A DNA stretch of 64,000 bases from Paenibacillus barengoltzii NBRC 101215 (GTDB lineage Bacteria; Bacillota; Bacilli; Paenibacillales; Paenibacillaceae). Positions 8,156 to 16,801 of this stretch are shown piece by piece. The stretch spans positions 124,001 through 188,000 of the forward strand of contig NZ_BILV01000001.1 in assembly GCF_004000745.1 (NCBI RefSeq), given 5' to 3'. The notes under the pieces are model-generated. The model saw only the letters and a list, made by a program, of their open reading frames with translations, had not been told where the DNA came from and made no database searches. A program made the position numbers and the translations under genes. How positions within the stretch are numbered: position 1 is the stretch's first letter; every line of letters starts with the position of its first letter.

Positions 8156-10771
8156 TTATTCTTCAAATCTACCATAGAAGGCATCGCGATAAATCTCAGC
8201 CAGCTCGCTGACCAGCGGCAGCTTCGGATTCGCCGTCGTACATTGGTCTTCGAAGGCACGGTCCGCCAGGTAATCGACGCGCGATTCGAAATCCTTCGCA
8301 TCGAAACCAAGCGCTTGGAACGATTCCGGAATGCCCAGCTTCTTGTTCAGATCGCGCACCGCTTTGATCAAGCTCTTCACGCCTTCTTCCGTCGTGCGAG
8401 CCGGCAGACCCAGAATGCGGGCAATTTCTGCATAACGTTCATCGGCAACGAAATTTCTGTATTTCGGCCATGCCGCAAATTTCGTTGGTTTCTTCGCGTT
8501 GTAGCGGATGACGTGCGGCATCAGAATCGCATTGGTACGTCCATGAGCCGTACCGTATTGACCGCCCCATTTGTGCGCCAAGCTGTGGTTGATGCCAAGG
8601 AATGCGTTGGCGAACGCCATCCCTGCGAGCGTCGAAGCGTTGTGCATTTTCTCACGGGCCAGCTTGTCACCGGTCAGTGCCGATTTCTCCAGGTATTGGA
8701 ACACCAGTTGGATCGCTTTAATCGCCAGACCGTCTGTGTAGTCGTTCGCCATAACCGAGACATAAGCTTCGATCGCATGCGTCAGTACGTCCATTCCGGT
8801 ATCTGCGACTGCAACTTTTGGCAAGCTGTATACGAATTCAGGGTCGATAATCGCGACGTCCGGCGTCAGCTCGTAATCCGCCAACGGGTATTTCGTATTG
8901 CCGTTGATTTTATCCGTGATTACCGAGAACGAGGTCACTTCGGAACCGGTACCCGACGTTGTTGGAATCGCCACGAACTTCGCTTTTTGGCCGAGACGCG
9001 GATATTTGTAGATCCGTTTGCGAATATCCATAAATTTTTGCTTCAGATTGTGGAAGTCGGTATCCGGATATTCATAGAACAGCCACATGCCTTTGGCTGC
9101 GTCCATCGGCGAACCGCCGCCCAGCGCGATAATGCAGTCCGGCTGGAATTTCGCCATCATCTCTGTACCGCGTTGTACAGTCGTGGTCGATGGATCGGGT
9201 TCAACGTCCGAGAACACTTCGATGGCGACTGGCGTTTGGCGTTGACGCAAGAAATGTTCGACTCTTTCCACGTAGCCAAGCTTCACCATCATCGGGTCAG
9301 TCACGATCATGACGCGGGAGATGTCCGGCATCTTCGCCAAGTATTGCGTCGAGTTTTTCTCGAAGTAAATTTTGCTAGGCACTTTAAACCATTGCATGTT
9401 CACGGTACGATGATTCACCCTTTTCACGTTGATCAGATTCACGGCCGTTACGTTCGACGAAGTCGAGTTGCGTCCGTACGATCCACAGCCCAGTGTCAGC
9501 GACGGCAGGTTCGTGTTGTAGATGTCGCCGATACCGCCTTGCGAAGAAGGTTGGTTCACCAGGATCCGGCAGGTTGGCATCCGTTCGGAGAATTGTTGAA
9601 TCACTTCATCATTATTCGAGTGGATGACCGAGGAATGACCCATACCGCCAAATTGCACCACTTCCAGCGCACGCTTAATGCCTTCCTCTGCATTTTTCAC
9701 TTTGTAGCAAGCGAGTACAGGACTCAACTTTTCTGCAGACAATGGGAATTTCGGGCCAACGCCTTCGATCTCGGCAACGAGAATTTTCGTTCCGGCCGGG
9801 ACGTCGATGCCGCACATTTCCGCGATTTTTACGGCCGATTGACCAACGATCGCAGGGTTCACCGCACATTTTTCAGCGTTGATCGCGCCTGCGGTCAGCT
9901 TCGCAGCTTCTTCTTTATTTACAAAATAGCAGCCGTTGGCGATCATTTTCTTCTTCACTTGGTCAAAGATCGGTTCTTCGATAATTACCGCCTGTTCGGA
10001 TGCGCAAATCATGCCGTTGTCGAACGTTTTGGACAAGATCAGGTCGTTAACCGCTTGATCCAGGTCGGCGCTCTTCTCAATGAAGCAAGGAACGTTACCA
10101 GGACCTACGCCGAGGGCCGGTTTACCGCAGCTATAAGCCGCTTTAACCATCGCGGAACCGCCGGTAGCCAGAATGCAAGCTACGTCCGGATGATTCATCA
10201 GCGCGTTCGTGCGATCCATGGAAGGATCTTCGATCCATTGGATGCAGTCCGCAGGTGCGCCGTGTTTAACGGCCGCTTCAAGCAATATTTTAGCGGCTTC
10301 TGCACTACATTTTTGCGCGGATGGATGGAAGCCGAAGATGATCGGATTGCGTGTCTTCACGGCGATCAGCGCTTTGTAAATCGTAGTCGACGTCGGGTTC
10401 GTAACTGGAGTAATCCCCATAATGATCCCGAGCGGCTCGGCGATTTTTTGGAAGCTTTCGTAAGGATTGTCTTCGATGACGCCAACTGTTTTTTGGTACT
10501 TAATGCTGTTCCAAATATACTCCGTTGCAAACATGTTCTTGATGATTTTATCTTCGTAAACGCCGCGTCCCGTTTCCTCGATCGCCATTTTCGCCAGATA
10601 CATATGCTTGTCGAGTCCAGCCAAAGCCATCGCTTGCACAATCTTGTCGATCTGCTCCTGATCCATGCTCATGAAAGCTTCGGAAGCTTTCTTCGCTTTG
10701 TCGATCAACGTTTGAATATACTCTTGTGCGGTTGGCTGAGCTTTCACAGCCACTTCGTTTTTAACAGCCAT
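8156..10771 (-). CDS. adhE: Bifunctional acetaldehyde-CoA / alcohol dehydrogenase
   Basis: Cytosolic enzyme that turns acetyl-CoA through acetaldehyde into ethanol with two NADH, the main redox outlet of mixed-acid fermentation. The N-terminal half is the CoA-acylating aldehyde dehydrogenase (FDNGMICASEQ, with the catalytic Cys). The C-terminal half is an iron-dependent alcohol dehydrogenase (ALGGGSPMDAAKGMW and the metal-binding segment GINHSLAHKWGG). The start at 10771 is chosen because AGGAGG lies nine bases before it; ATG at 10780 abuts that site. The product is 871 residues. It has its own Fnr-type promoter in the region shared with the divergent fnr gene. Confidence 0.97.
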   Translation of the reverse strand: MAVKNEVAVKAQPTAQEYIQTLIDKAKKASEAFMSMDQEQIDKIVQAMALAGLDKHMYLAKMAIEETGRGVYEDKIIKNMFATEYIWNSIKYQKTVGVIEDNPYESFQKIAEPLGIIMGITPVTNPTSTTIYKALIAVKTRNPIIFGFHPSAQKCSAEAAKILLEAAVKHGAPADCIQWIEDPSMDRTNALMNHPDVACILATGGSAMVKAAYSCGKPALGVGPGNVPCFIEKSADLDQAVNDLILSKTFDNGMICASEQAVIIEEPIFDQVKKKMIANGCYFVNKEEAAKLTAGAINAEKCAVNPAIVGQSAVKIAEMCGIDVPAGTKILVAEIEGVGPKFPLSAEKLSPVLACYKVKNAEEGIKRALEVVQFGGMGHSSVIHSNNDEVIQQFSERMPTCRILVNQPSSQGGIGDIYNTNLPSLTLGCGSYGRNSTSSNVTAVNLINVKRVNHRTVNMQWFKVPSKIYFEKNSTQYLAKMPDISRVMIVTDPMMVKLGYVERVEHFLRQRQTPVAIEVFSDVEPDPSTTTVQRGTEMMAKFQPDCIIALGGGSPMDAAKGMWLFYEYPDTDFHNLKQKFMDIRKRIYKYPRLGQKAKFVAIPTTSGTGSEVTSFSVITDKINGNTKYPLADYELTPDVAIIDPEFVYSLPKVAVADTGMDVLTHAIEAYVSVMANDYTDGLAIKAIQLVFQYLEKSALTGDKLAREKMHNASTLAGMAFANAFLGINHSLAHKWGGQYGTAHGRTNAILMPHVIRYNAKKPTKFAAWPKYRNFVADERYAEIARILGLPARTTEEGVKSLIKAVRDLNKKLGIPESFQALGFDAKDFESRVDYLADRAFEDQCTTANPKLPLVSELAEIYRDAFYGRFEE

Positions 10772-10836
10772 CTCTCTCATCCTCCTAAATTTTTGGATTA
10801 GGGATTTGCTTGCACATGGTGGACTAAGTTTTATAT

Positions 10837-10852
10837 TGTGAAAAAATTCACT
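10837..10852. promoter_or_regulatory. Fnr-type box in the adhE leader
   Basis: TGTGA-AAAAAT-TCACT matches the Bacillus Fnr consensus. It lies about 47 bp downstream of the predicted adhE start, repeating the arrangement seen at pflB. Confidence 0.6.
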
Positions 10853-10891
10853 TATGAGCGAATCCCTATGAAGCGTGTGTGCTTCTCTTTA

Positions 10892-10942
10892 TGTCTTGAT
10901 CATAGCACAGGCTTTTTGTTTTGTATAGTGAATTTTTTCACA
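10892..10942 (-). promoter_or_regulatory. Fnr-activated class II promoter of adhE
   Basis: The box AGTGA-ATTTTT-TCACA lies at 10927-10942. The -10 hexamer TATGAT (10904-10899, minus strand) is 22 bp away. The start falls near 10892-10893, putting the box at about -41.5 to -42.5. The -10 hexamer is identical to that of pflB. Confidence 0.75.
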
Positions 10943-11216
10943 TACTTTAAAAAAGTTGAAAGTTTTTCACTTGCCACGATAAATTTTTCATATATACTTT
11001 ACATTGTGTACATAGTGTCTCTTTGAAATACTTATCGAATGCTGCGAACGCCAGTTTATTATTTTGCACCGTTTTTAGCGTGAATATCCGATTCGACATA
11101 GTGAAATTTCTCACAATGTTCACTTTTTCGGGCTTTAAAGCCCCCAAAAATTATAAAAAACCAGTTATAATTAATTTAAAATTTTCAGAAAAATTTGGAG
11201 CACAAAGGGGAAATCG
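10943..11216. other. AT-rich intergenic region between adhE and fnr
   Basis: Very AT-rich DNA with no credible gene. It holds the distal adhE regulatory DNA, an Fnr-type box at 11100-11115, the palindrome GGGCTTTAAAGCCC at 11130-11143 and a TATAAT at 11166-11171 that could be the fnr -10. Confidence 0.6.
11100..11115. promoter_or_regulatory. Fnr-type box upstream of fnr
   Basis: AGTGA-AATTTC-TCACA lies 101 bases before the fnr start codon. No -10 sits 21-22 bp downstream as at the other promoters. With TATAAT at 11166-11171 the box would be near -70, so it may be a class I activator site or an autoregulatory site. Confidence 0.55.
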
Positions 11217-11936
11217 ATGATGAGTGAAATTGTGAATGCCACCCTGCCCCGCGGCAATACGAGCTGTTTTTCAGAGCAAAACTTCAATCGCCTTCTCGTT
11301 ACGATGAAAGACAAATCTTATCCCGAGGGGACACATTTGTTCTGGGAAGGAGACTATTCCGATAAACTGTTCTACATCAAGCGCGGCCGCGTGAAGTTGA
11401 CGAAATCGACAGATGAGGGCAAAGAGTTGATCCTCTACATGTATGGTGTCGGCGATATGGTTGGGCAAGCCGATCCGTTCTTCAGCTCGAAGCATAGCTT
11501 TACCGCCGAAGTCATCGAAGACTGTGAAATCGGCATTATTGAGCAGAAGGACCTGGAAATCATGATTTGCCAGCATTGCGATTTCGCCATCGATTTCATG
11601 AAATGGATGGGCATCCATCACCGTTTGACGCAAACCAAATTCCGCGATCTGATGATGTACGGCAAACCGGGCGCTTTGTGCTCGACCTTGATTCGCTTGA
11701 GCAATACGTACGGCGAACCGCACGGAGATGCAATTCTGATCAATAAGAAGATCACCCATACTGACTTGTCCAACATGATCGGGGCAACGCGCGAAAGTGT
11801 CAACCGAATGCTAAGCGACCTGCGCAAAAAGGAAGCGCTGGACTATGAGAACGGGATGATCGTAATCAAAGACCTGGTCATGCTGCAAGATATTTGCCAC
11901 TGCGAGCTGTGCCCGAACGAAATCTGCCGTATTTAA
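11217..11936 (+). CDS. fnr: Anaerobic regulator Fnr, Bacillus type with C-terminal Fe-S site
   Basis: Oxygen-sensing Crp/Fnr transcription factor of 239 residues. The N-terminal cyclic-nucleotide-type barrel covers about residues 20-130 and the winged helix-turn-helix about 165-220, with recognition helix ATRESVNRMLS. The C-terminus has C227, C229, C232 and C237. The spacing C229-x2-C232-x4-C237 matches the cluster ligands of Bacillus subtilis Fnr, and D144 in KFRDLMMYGK matches its aspartate ligand. E. coli Fnr carries its cysteines at the other end. AAAGGGG stands before tandem ATG codons. It is divergent from adhE and is the likely regulator of pflBA, adhE, nirBD and hmp. Confidence 0.93.
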   Translation: MMSEIVNATLPRGNTSCFSEQNFNRLLVTMKDKSYPEGTHLFWEGDYSDKLFYIKRGRVKLTKSTDEGKELILYMYGVGDMVGQADPFFSSKHSFTAEVIEDCEIGIIEQKDLEIMICQHCDFAIDFMKWMGIHHRLTQTKFRDLMMYGKPGALCSTLIRLSNTYGEPHGDAILINKKITHTDLSNMIGATRESVNRMLSDLRKKEALDYENGMIVIKDLVMLQDICHCELCPNEICRI

Positions 11937-11981
11937 CCGCCTAGTACTCGCCCTATATACGGCGTTAGTTCCGGTGTATTG

Positions 11982-12012
11982 AACCGTCCCATGATTGGAG
12001 GGCGGTTTTTTT
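11982..12012 (+). terminator. Terminator of fnr
   Basis: AACCGTCC pairs with GGGCGGTT through one wobble around a 10-base loop, followed by seven T. It starts 45 bases after the fnr stop. Confidence 0.8.
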
Positions 12013-12030
12013 GCTTTCTTCCCATCGCGT

Positions 12031-12074
12031 AAAAAAATCCCCCAATCCTCTTCGCTACCCAATGAGGTTGGGGG
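12031..12074 (-). terminator. Minus-strand terminator downstream of a gene remnant
   Basis: On the minus strand TCCCCCAACCTC pairs with GAGGATTGGGGGA around a loop and runs into TTTTTTT. It is separate from the nirD terminator at 12186-12218, so it implies a second short transcription unit or a decayed gene between the two. Confidence 0.65.
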
Positions 12075-12082
12075 ATACTTAT

Positions 12083-12160
12083 GTGGTTATGAGCCCTATG
12101 CTTTCTTGCGCATGGGCGAAATGAACCAATATGCCATTGCGACGAATACCGCACCGCCCC
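12083..12160 (-). pseudogene. Possible C-terminal remnant of a small membrane protein
   Basis: The minus strand can be read as a hydrophobic peptide, GGGAVFVAMAYWFISPMRKK, ending at a TAG, but the frame is closed by a TGA a few codons upstream and has no good start. A terminator follows at once. It may be the tail of a lost gene, or chance. Low confidence. Confidence 0.25.
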
Positions 12161-12185
12161 CAAATCAAACTTGCCTCATGCTTCA

Positions 12186-12218
12186 AAAATAGCGCGGCGA
12201 CCTTCCGATCACCGCGCT
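12186..12218 (-). terminator. Terminator of nirBD
   Basis: On the minus strand AGCGCGG and CCGCGCT enclose a 14-base loop, followed by ATTTTTG. It lies just past the nirD stop. Confidence 0.75.
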
Positions 12219-12231
12219 GTCGATAGCCGCA

Positions 12232-12579
12232 CTACGCTTGCTGCAAAGCAGCAGCGGCAATGTAGACCTGTTCGTCCTCCACCTTGACCGGGAACATCGT
12301 GACCTGCCCGGTATCCGGTGCTTGAACGAGCCCGGTGGTCAGGTCGATTTTCCAATCATACAACGGATCATACAGATAATGACCCGATACGATCCCCTCG
12401 GCCAGCGGTCCGCCCTTTGGATGCGGATTTTGGTTCAGCGCCGCAAAAATCCGGCCATCCGATGTTCGGAACACGGCAATTTGCAGGCCGGCCACTTCCA
12501 CGACACGCCCGATTTGCAGCAGAAAATCCTCCAAGGCACCAACAGGATAAAACGTTTCGCCCTTACTCTCCATACTCAT
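12232..12579 (-). CDS. nirD: Nitrite reductase small subunit, Rieske-fold without cysteines
   Basis: Small subunit of the cytoplasmic NADH-dependent nitrite reductase that reduces nitrite to ammonium. The product is 115 residues with a Rieske-type beta fold. The positions that carry the iron-sulfur cysteines in true Rieske proteins read NPHPKGGPL and YDPLYDWKI, so both Cys are absent, as in enteric NirD. It follows nirB by 31 bases on the same transcript. AAAGGGG precedes the ATG. Confidence 0.88.
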   Translation of the reverse strand: MSMESKGETFYPVGALEDFLLQIGRVVEVAGLQIAVFRTSDGRIFAALNQNPHPKGGPLAEGIVSGHYLYDPLYDWKIDLTTGLVQAPDTGQVTMFPVKVEDEQVYIAAAALQQA

Positions 12580-12610
12580 GCACCATGACCCCTTTCTCTA
12601 GGACGCTGTA

Positions 12611-15043
12611 TTACAGCTGGCTGCTCACTTCTAACGAGTGATACAATTTGCCAAGCTGTTCGTTGTCGTTCAGCACTTTTTTCCATGGATCGGATACTTG
12701 CTTCAAAGCAAATTCAATCCGTTCCATCAGCGCTTTGCGGTTCTTCACATCGTCAACGATAACCGAGCGGATATGCTCAAGGCCCATCCGTTCCACCCAT
12801 TCCGACGTTCTCTCCAGATAGTTGCCGGTTTCACGGTAGTACTGCATCAGCGCGCCGCACACTTCAATCAATTCCTCATCGGTTTTCACCTTGCACAGCG
12901 AGTCCGCCAAGCGCGGCTTGATCCCGCCGTTGCCGCCAATGAAGACCTCCCAACCGCCGTCATTGCCAACGATCCCGATATCTTTGGTGCACGACTCGGC
13001 GCAGTTACGCGGGCAGCCGTTAACCGCCATCTTAAATTTCGCCGGGAAGTCCAGCCGCTCGAATTTGCGCTCCAGCAGCGCGCCCATACCCATTGAATCC
13101 TGGGTGCCAAAACGGCAGAACTGCGAACCAACGCAGGTCTTTACTGTGCGCAACGATTTGGCATAAGCATAACCTGACGGCATATCCAGCTCTGCCCACA
13201 CCTTCGGCAGGTCCTCTTTCTTCACGCCGATCAAATCCAGCCGCTGTCCGCCCGTGACCTTGACCACCTTGACATTGTATTTCAACGAAACATCGGCGAT
13301 TTTCTTCAGATCTTCCGGCGTTGTGACGCCGCCGTACATCCGCGGCACCACGGTATACGTGCCGTCCTTTTGAATGTTGGCATTCATCCGTTCGTTGACG
13401 AAACGCGAAGCTTTTTCATCTTCATGGGTATCCGGGTAGATCATGCCTAGATAGTAGTTAATCGCCGGCCGACACTTCGAACAGCCTTCCGGCTGCGTCC
13501 ATCCGAGCACATTCATCACTTCTTTGGTTGTCTGCAGCCCTTTCGCTTTAATCTCGGCAACGATCTCGTCCCGGCTAAGCGTAGTGCAGCTGCAAATCCC
13601 CTGTTTCGCCGATTGGGTAAAGCCATCGCCAAGCACATATTGCAGGATCTGCTCGACGACCGGTTTACAGCCGCCGCAAGATCGAGTCGCTCCGGTGCTC
13701 GCTTTAATTTCGTCGACCGTCGTCATCCCTTGATTTACGATGCAGTCCACGATCGTGCCTTTCGTCACCCCGTTACAGCCGCAGACGATTTCCTCATCGC
13801 TCATCGTTTCGACCGATGCCTTCTTCTTGGTGCCGCCGCAGCAGCCCCCGCCCATCAGCGATTCGTACAACTCATCGGTCATCTCCGCGCCTTGCTTAAT
13901 CAGCTTCTGCAGTTCAGCCGAATCTGTGATATCCCCGAACAGCACTGCCCCAACCAGCTTGCCGTCCTTCAGCAAAATTTTCTTATAGGTGCGTTTCCAC
14001 TCGTCCTTGCTGACGATCACCGTATGCTCCGGTCCATCGATAAATTCACCGGTGGAGAATACATCCACGCCGGAAATTTTGAGCTTGGTCGATACGACCG
14101 AACCCTCATAAGGCGCGGTATCCACGCCGCTGATATGCTTCGCCAACACCATCCCCTGCTCGAACAAAGGCGCAACCAGACCGTAACAAACCCCGCGGTG
14201 CTCCGTACATTCCCCCACAGAATACACACCTTCAAGCGAGGTTTGCAGATAGTCGTTCACGACGATCCCACGGTTCACTTCGATGCCGCTGGCTTTAGCA
14301 ACCGCAACATTAGGTCGGATTCCCACAGCCATAACGACGAATTCCGCCTCCAGCTCCGTCCCGTCGGCAAAGCGCAGGCCGCGAACCCGATGGTCGCCAA
14401 ACAGCTCCGTCGTTTGTGCGCCCATCTTAAATTTGATCCCTTGCCGCTCCAACTCTGCTTTCAACATGCTCGCTGCCTGATGGTCTAACTGGCGTTCCAT
14501 CAGATCTTCCATCAAATGTACAACCGTCACGTCCATCCCCAGTTGCACAAGGCCTTTGGCCGCTTCCAATCCCAACAGTCCACCGCCAATGACGGCCGCC
14601 TTCTTGTAGGTCTTCGCCGCCTCCAACATTTGCTTGCAGTCCGCGATGTCACGGAAGCCAACGACCCCTTCCTTATCGCTGCCTGGAATCGGCAAGATCA
14701 GCGAATTGGAGCCCGTTGCGATCAGCACTTTATCGTACGGGACGCGCAACCCATTATCGGCGACGACCTCTTTGGCTTCGGCATCAATCCGTTCCACTGC
14801 AGTTCCGAGATGCAAGGTGATCCCGTTCTCTTTGTACCAGTTCAAATCGTTCAGCACGATATCGTCCAGCGTTTTGCTGCCTTCCAGCACATATGACAGC
14901 ATAATTCGATTGTAGTTCGGATGCGGCTCGCTTCCGAATACCGTAATGTCAAATTTCGTAGTCAACTTCAGGATTTGCTCTACCGTGCTGATTCCGGCCA
15001 TTCCGTTACCGATAACAACTAGTTTCTCTCGTTCCATTCCCAT
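12611..15043 (-). CDS. nirB: Nitrite reductase (NADH) large subunit
   Basis: Siroheme and FAD enzyme, 810 residues, that reduces nitrite to ammonium in the cytoplasm. Order of domains: FAD/NAD-binding (VIGNGMAGIS at the start, AAVIGGGLLGLEAA near 150); two tandem BFD-like [2Fe-2S] domains with cysteine motifs (CGCNGVTKG and CGGCKP; CSKCRP); a ferredoxin-like half-domain; and the siroheme/[4Fe-4S] site with TCVGSQFCRFG and GCPRNCAESC. AGGAGG lies 12 bases before ATG 15043, a slightly long gap. Expression is expected from the Fnr-type promoter just upstream. Confidence 0.95.
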   Translation of the reverse strand: MGMEREKLVVIGNGMAGISTVEQILKLTTKFDITVFGSEPHPNYNRIMLSYVLEGSKTLDDIVLNDLNWYKENGITLHLGTAVERIDAEAKEVVADNGLRVPYDKVLIATGSNSLILPIPGSDKEGVVGFRDIADCKQMLEAAKTYKKAAVIGGGLLGLEAAKGLVQLGMDVTVVHLMEDLMERQLDHQAASMLKAELERQGIKFKMGAQTTELFGDHRVRGLRFADGTELEAEFVVMAVGIRPNVAVAKASGIEVNRGIVVNDYLQTSLEGVYSVGECTEHRGVCYGLVAPLFEQGMVLAKHISGVDTAPYEGSVVSTKLKISGVDVFSTGEFIDGPEHTVIVSKDEWKRTYKKILLKDGKLVGAVLFGDITDSAELQKLIKQGAEMTDELYESLMGGGCCGGTKKKASVETMSDEEIVCGCNGVTKGTIVDCIVNQGMTTVDEIKASTGATRSCGGCKPVVEQILQYVLGDGFTQSAKQGICSCTTLSRDEIVAEIKAKGLQTTKEVMNVLGWTQPEGCSKCRPAINYYLGMIYPDTHEDEKASRFVNERMNANIQKDGTYTVVPRMYGGVTTPEDLKKIADVSLKYNVKVVKVTGGQRLDLIGVKKEDLPKVWAELDMPSGYAYAKSLRTVKTCVGSQFCRFGTQDSMGMGALLERKFERLDFPAKFKMAVNGCPRNCAESCTKDIGIVGNDGGWEVFIGGNGGIKPRLADSLCKVKTDEELIEVCGALMQYYRETGNYLERTSEWVERMGLEHIRSVIVDDVKNRKALMERIEFALKQVSDPWKKVLNDNEQLGKLYHSLEVSSQL

Positions 15044-15119
15044 ATCTTTAAAATGCCTCCTCCAATAAACACCTGGGTCTCATGCAACTTGACGATAGTT
15101 AAAATTTGAAGTGCTCCCA

Positions 15120-15169
15120 TGCTCCCAGTATACTTTTCAAATAAGGAGGACTTTGTGATTCCATTCACA
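15120..15169 (-). promoter_or_regulatory. Fnr-activated class II promoter of nirBD
   Basis: The box TGTGA-TTCCAT-TCACA at 15154-15169 is a perfect dyad. The -10 hexamer TATACT (15132-15127, minus strand) is 21 bp away, placing the box at -41.5 relative to a start at 15120. Confidence 0.8.
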
Positions 15170-15220
15170 TTAATTGTGAAAATATTAACATACTTTTGTC
15201 ATAACTTTTTCAATGTTCTG

Positions 15221-15262
15221 TAAAAAAATCCGCTCTCCCGGATGATCACCAGGATTACGGAT
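15221..15262 (-). terminator. Terminator of the 15283-16002 gene
   Basis: On the minus strand ATCCG and an inner CTGG pair with CCGG and CGGAT around a short loop, followed by seven T. Confidence 0.65.
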
Positions 15263-15282
15263 CTCTAAGTTACATCGTACTT

Positions 15283-16002
15283 CTATTGCGTCGCCAAGGT
15301 AATCTCCACGTAGTCTTGCGGCTTTAATCTCATATCCAGGCCATTATCCAGCAGCTTCTTCCCATTCACTTTCAGGATCCATTGCTCGTCCTGCTTAGGG
15401 GTATAGCCGCCGACGGAGATAATTGATTTATGGTTAGGGTTAAACTGTACCAATCCACTGTGCTTCAGGAGATCTCGAACGGTGGTGTTATCACTGTATT
15501 TATGGACAAAATATTGCTTCTGACTGCCCCCGTCGATAATCAACAGCAAGGACGCCAGCGGCGAGATCGCTTCATAGCTGTCCACCGTCTTGACGTAAAC
15601 CAGCAGCTTGTCACCCATTTGCAGCTCCTGATCCCAGTTGGTAGAGGCCAGCTCCTTATCATTTAGCCGGGTCCCCCATTCCAACGCCGAATCCAGCGAC
15701 ACCTCCCCCACCGATTGAATGGCGGACTGGTCCTCTGTAAATTTGACAATCCCGCTGCTTGCCAAGGCATGACGTACCGTTAACCCGTCGATATAATCAA
15801 AATGCAGGTTACGCGTCACATCAGGGATAAAGGTGCCTCCATCAATCATTAATGTGATATCGTGGGGGTGTTCTACTTCTGTTGTCTGCGTCTCCGCTGG
15901 TGTCGGTTGATCCATAATCTGGCCGCGGGCGCACGCCGACGCGATTATGATTATAGTCAGTCCTGCCATACATCCAACGAACCATCGCCATCTGTTAAAC
16001 AT
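15283..16002 (-). CDS. Putative lipoprotein with two DUF4430-like beta repeats
   Basis: Function not recognised. The 239-residue product starts with a hydrophobic segment at about residues 8-24 ending in IIIASAC, a plausible though not ideal lipobox, so it is probably membrane-anchored outside the cell. The rest holds two similar beta-rich units, each starting with a run such as ITLMIDGGT or LLLIIDGGS and containing TVRHAL or TVRDLL. The second ends in WILKVNGKKL. This resembles the DUF4430 / transcobalamin C-terminal-like fold. It is a single gene between nirBD and the flavoprotein gene, with its own terminator. Confidence 0.55.
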   Translation of the reverse strand: MFNRWRWFVGCMAGLTIIIIASACARGQIMDQPTPAETQTTEVEHPHDITLMIDGGTFIPDVTRNLHFDYIDGLTVRHALASSGIVKFTEDQSAIQSVGEVSLDSALEWGTRLNDKELASTNWDQELQMGDKLLVYVKTVDSYEAISPLASLLLIIDGGSQKQYFVHKYSDNTTVRDLLKHSGLVQFNPNHKSIISVGGYTPKQDEQWILKVNGKKLLDNGLDMRLKPQDYVEITLATQ

Positions 16003-16123
16003 AGCCGCCCTGCCTTTCTCCTCATCATTTTCCCAACTTCGGCCAGATCGTATTCCTTCTTCTTAAGCATACCGGACAAAGTGCAGGTTCTCAAATTTCA
16101 GGCTCCCTGATGGATATTGGCAA

Positions 16124-16154
16124 AAATAAAAAGGCCCCCGTCATCGGAAGCCTG
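16124..16154 (-). terminator. Terminator of the HxlR-flavoprotein unit
   Basis: On the minus strand AGGCTTCCG and CGGGGGCCT pair with two wobbles around ATGA, followed by TTTTTATTTTT. Confidence 0.75.
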
Positions 16155-16171
16155 TTGTATGTTCAGATGTC

Positions 16172-16738
16172 TTACTTAAGTACGTCGTGATCAACGTAGC
16201 GTTCGCCGTTCATTTCGCTGATCAACTCAATCGCGACCTTCGCGCCGTCGCCCGCGGTAATGATCGTATGCACGCTTACCCCGGCAACCGTTCCTGCTGC
16301 CCAAATGCGCGGAATGCTCGTACGGCCTTGGCCATCCGTAGCAATCACCGTTTTGATTCGAGGTTCGCGGCCTTCCTTCAGCTCCAAACCGATAGCGCTT
16401 GCAAGGTCGGTTAACGCGCCGGTGGCCAATATGATATGGGACGCTTCATAACTGCGGCCGGATTCGGTCTTCACCGTAACCGTTGAACCACCGTTCGTAT
16501 CGATGTCAGTCACTTTCTCTTCAATGAACTTCGCGCCGAATTTCTCCGCTTGCTCCCGGCCGACCTTCAGCAAATCGGGTCCGGAAATGTCCTTCGCACC
16601 GTAATGATTCTCGATCCATGCCCGTTTGGTCATACTGGAGTTGCTGTCCAGAACGAGCGTTTCTTTACCTGCCTTCGCCAAGAAAAGTGCTGCACTAGCT
16701 CCTGCAGGTCCTGCTCCAATAACAATTACATCAGCCAC
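16172..16738 (-). CDS. Minimal thioredoxin-reductase-like FAD protein
   Basis: Flavoprotein of 188 residues, much shorter than thioredoxin reductase (about 310). The N-terminus has the dinucleotide motif VIGAGPAGASAALFLAKAG. IENHYGAKDISGPDLL matches the reductase FAD-domain segment, and the end (PRIWAAGTVAGVSVHTIITA) matches its C-terminal FAD segment. The NADPH domain with the redox CxxC is missing between them, and the usual Gly-Asp of the second FAD motif reads Gly-Thr. The start is GTG. It lies 63 bases after an HxlR regulator gene, so it is probably controlled by it. The reaction is unknown. Confidence 0.7.
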   Translation of the reverse strand: MADVIVIGAGPAGASAALFLAKAGKETLVLDSNSSMTKRAWIENHYGAKDISGPDLLKVGREQAEKFGAKFIEEKVTDIDTNGGSTVTVKTESGRSYEASHIILATGALTDLASAIGLELKEGREPRIKTVIATDGQGRTSIPRIWAAGTVAGVSVHTIITAGDGAKVAIELISEMNGERYVDHDVLK

Positions 16739-16801
16739 ACGTACACCTACTTTCTATGATATTCCATGCCGCCCGCTCGCCGGTAACGGCATGTTCGTTG
16801 T

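Noticed and set aside
8102-10801. 899-codon open frame on the plus strand opposite adhE
   Set aside because: Antisense shadow of adhE caused by its codon bias; it also runs through the adhE promoter and terminator.
11995-12192. 65-codon plus-strand frame after fnr
   Set aside because: It begins inside the fnr terminator and crosses another hairpin; no family resemblance.
12238-12641. Plus-strand open frames opposite nirD
   Set aside because: Composition and position are those of a shadow; nirD is well supported on the other strand.
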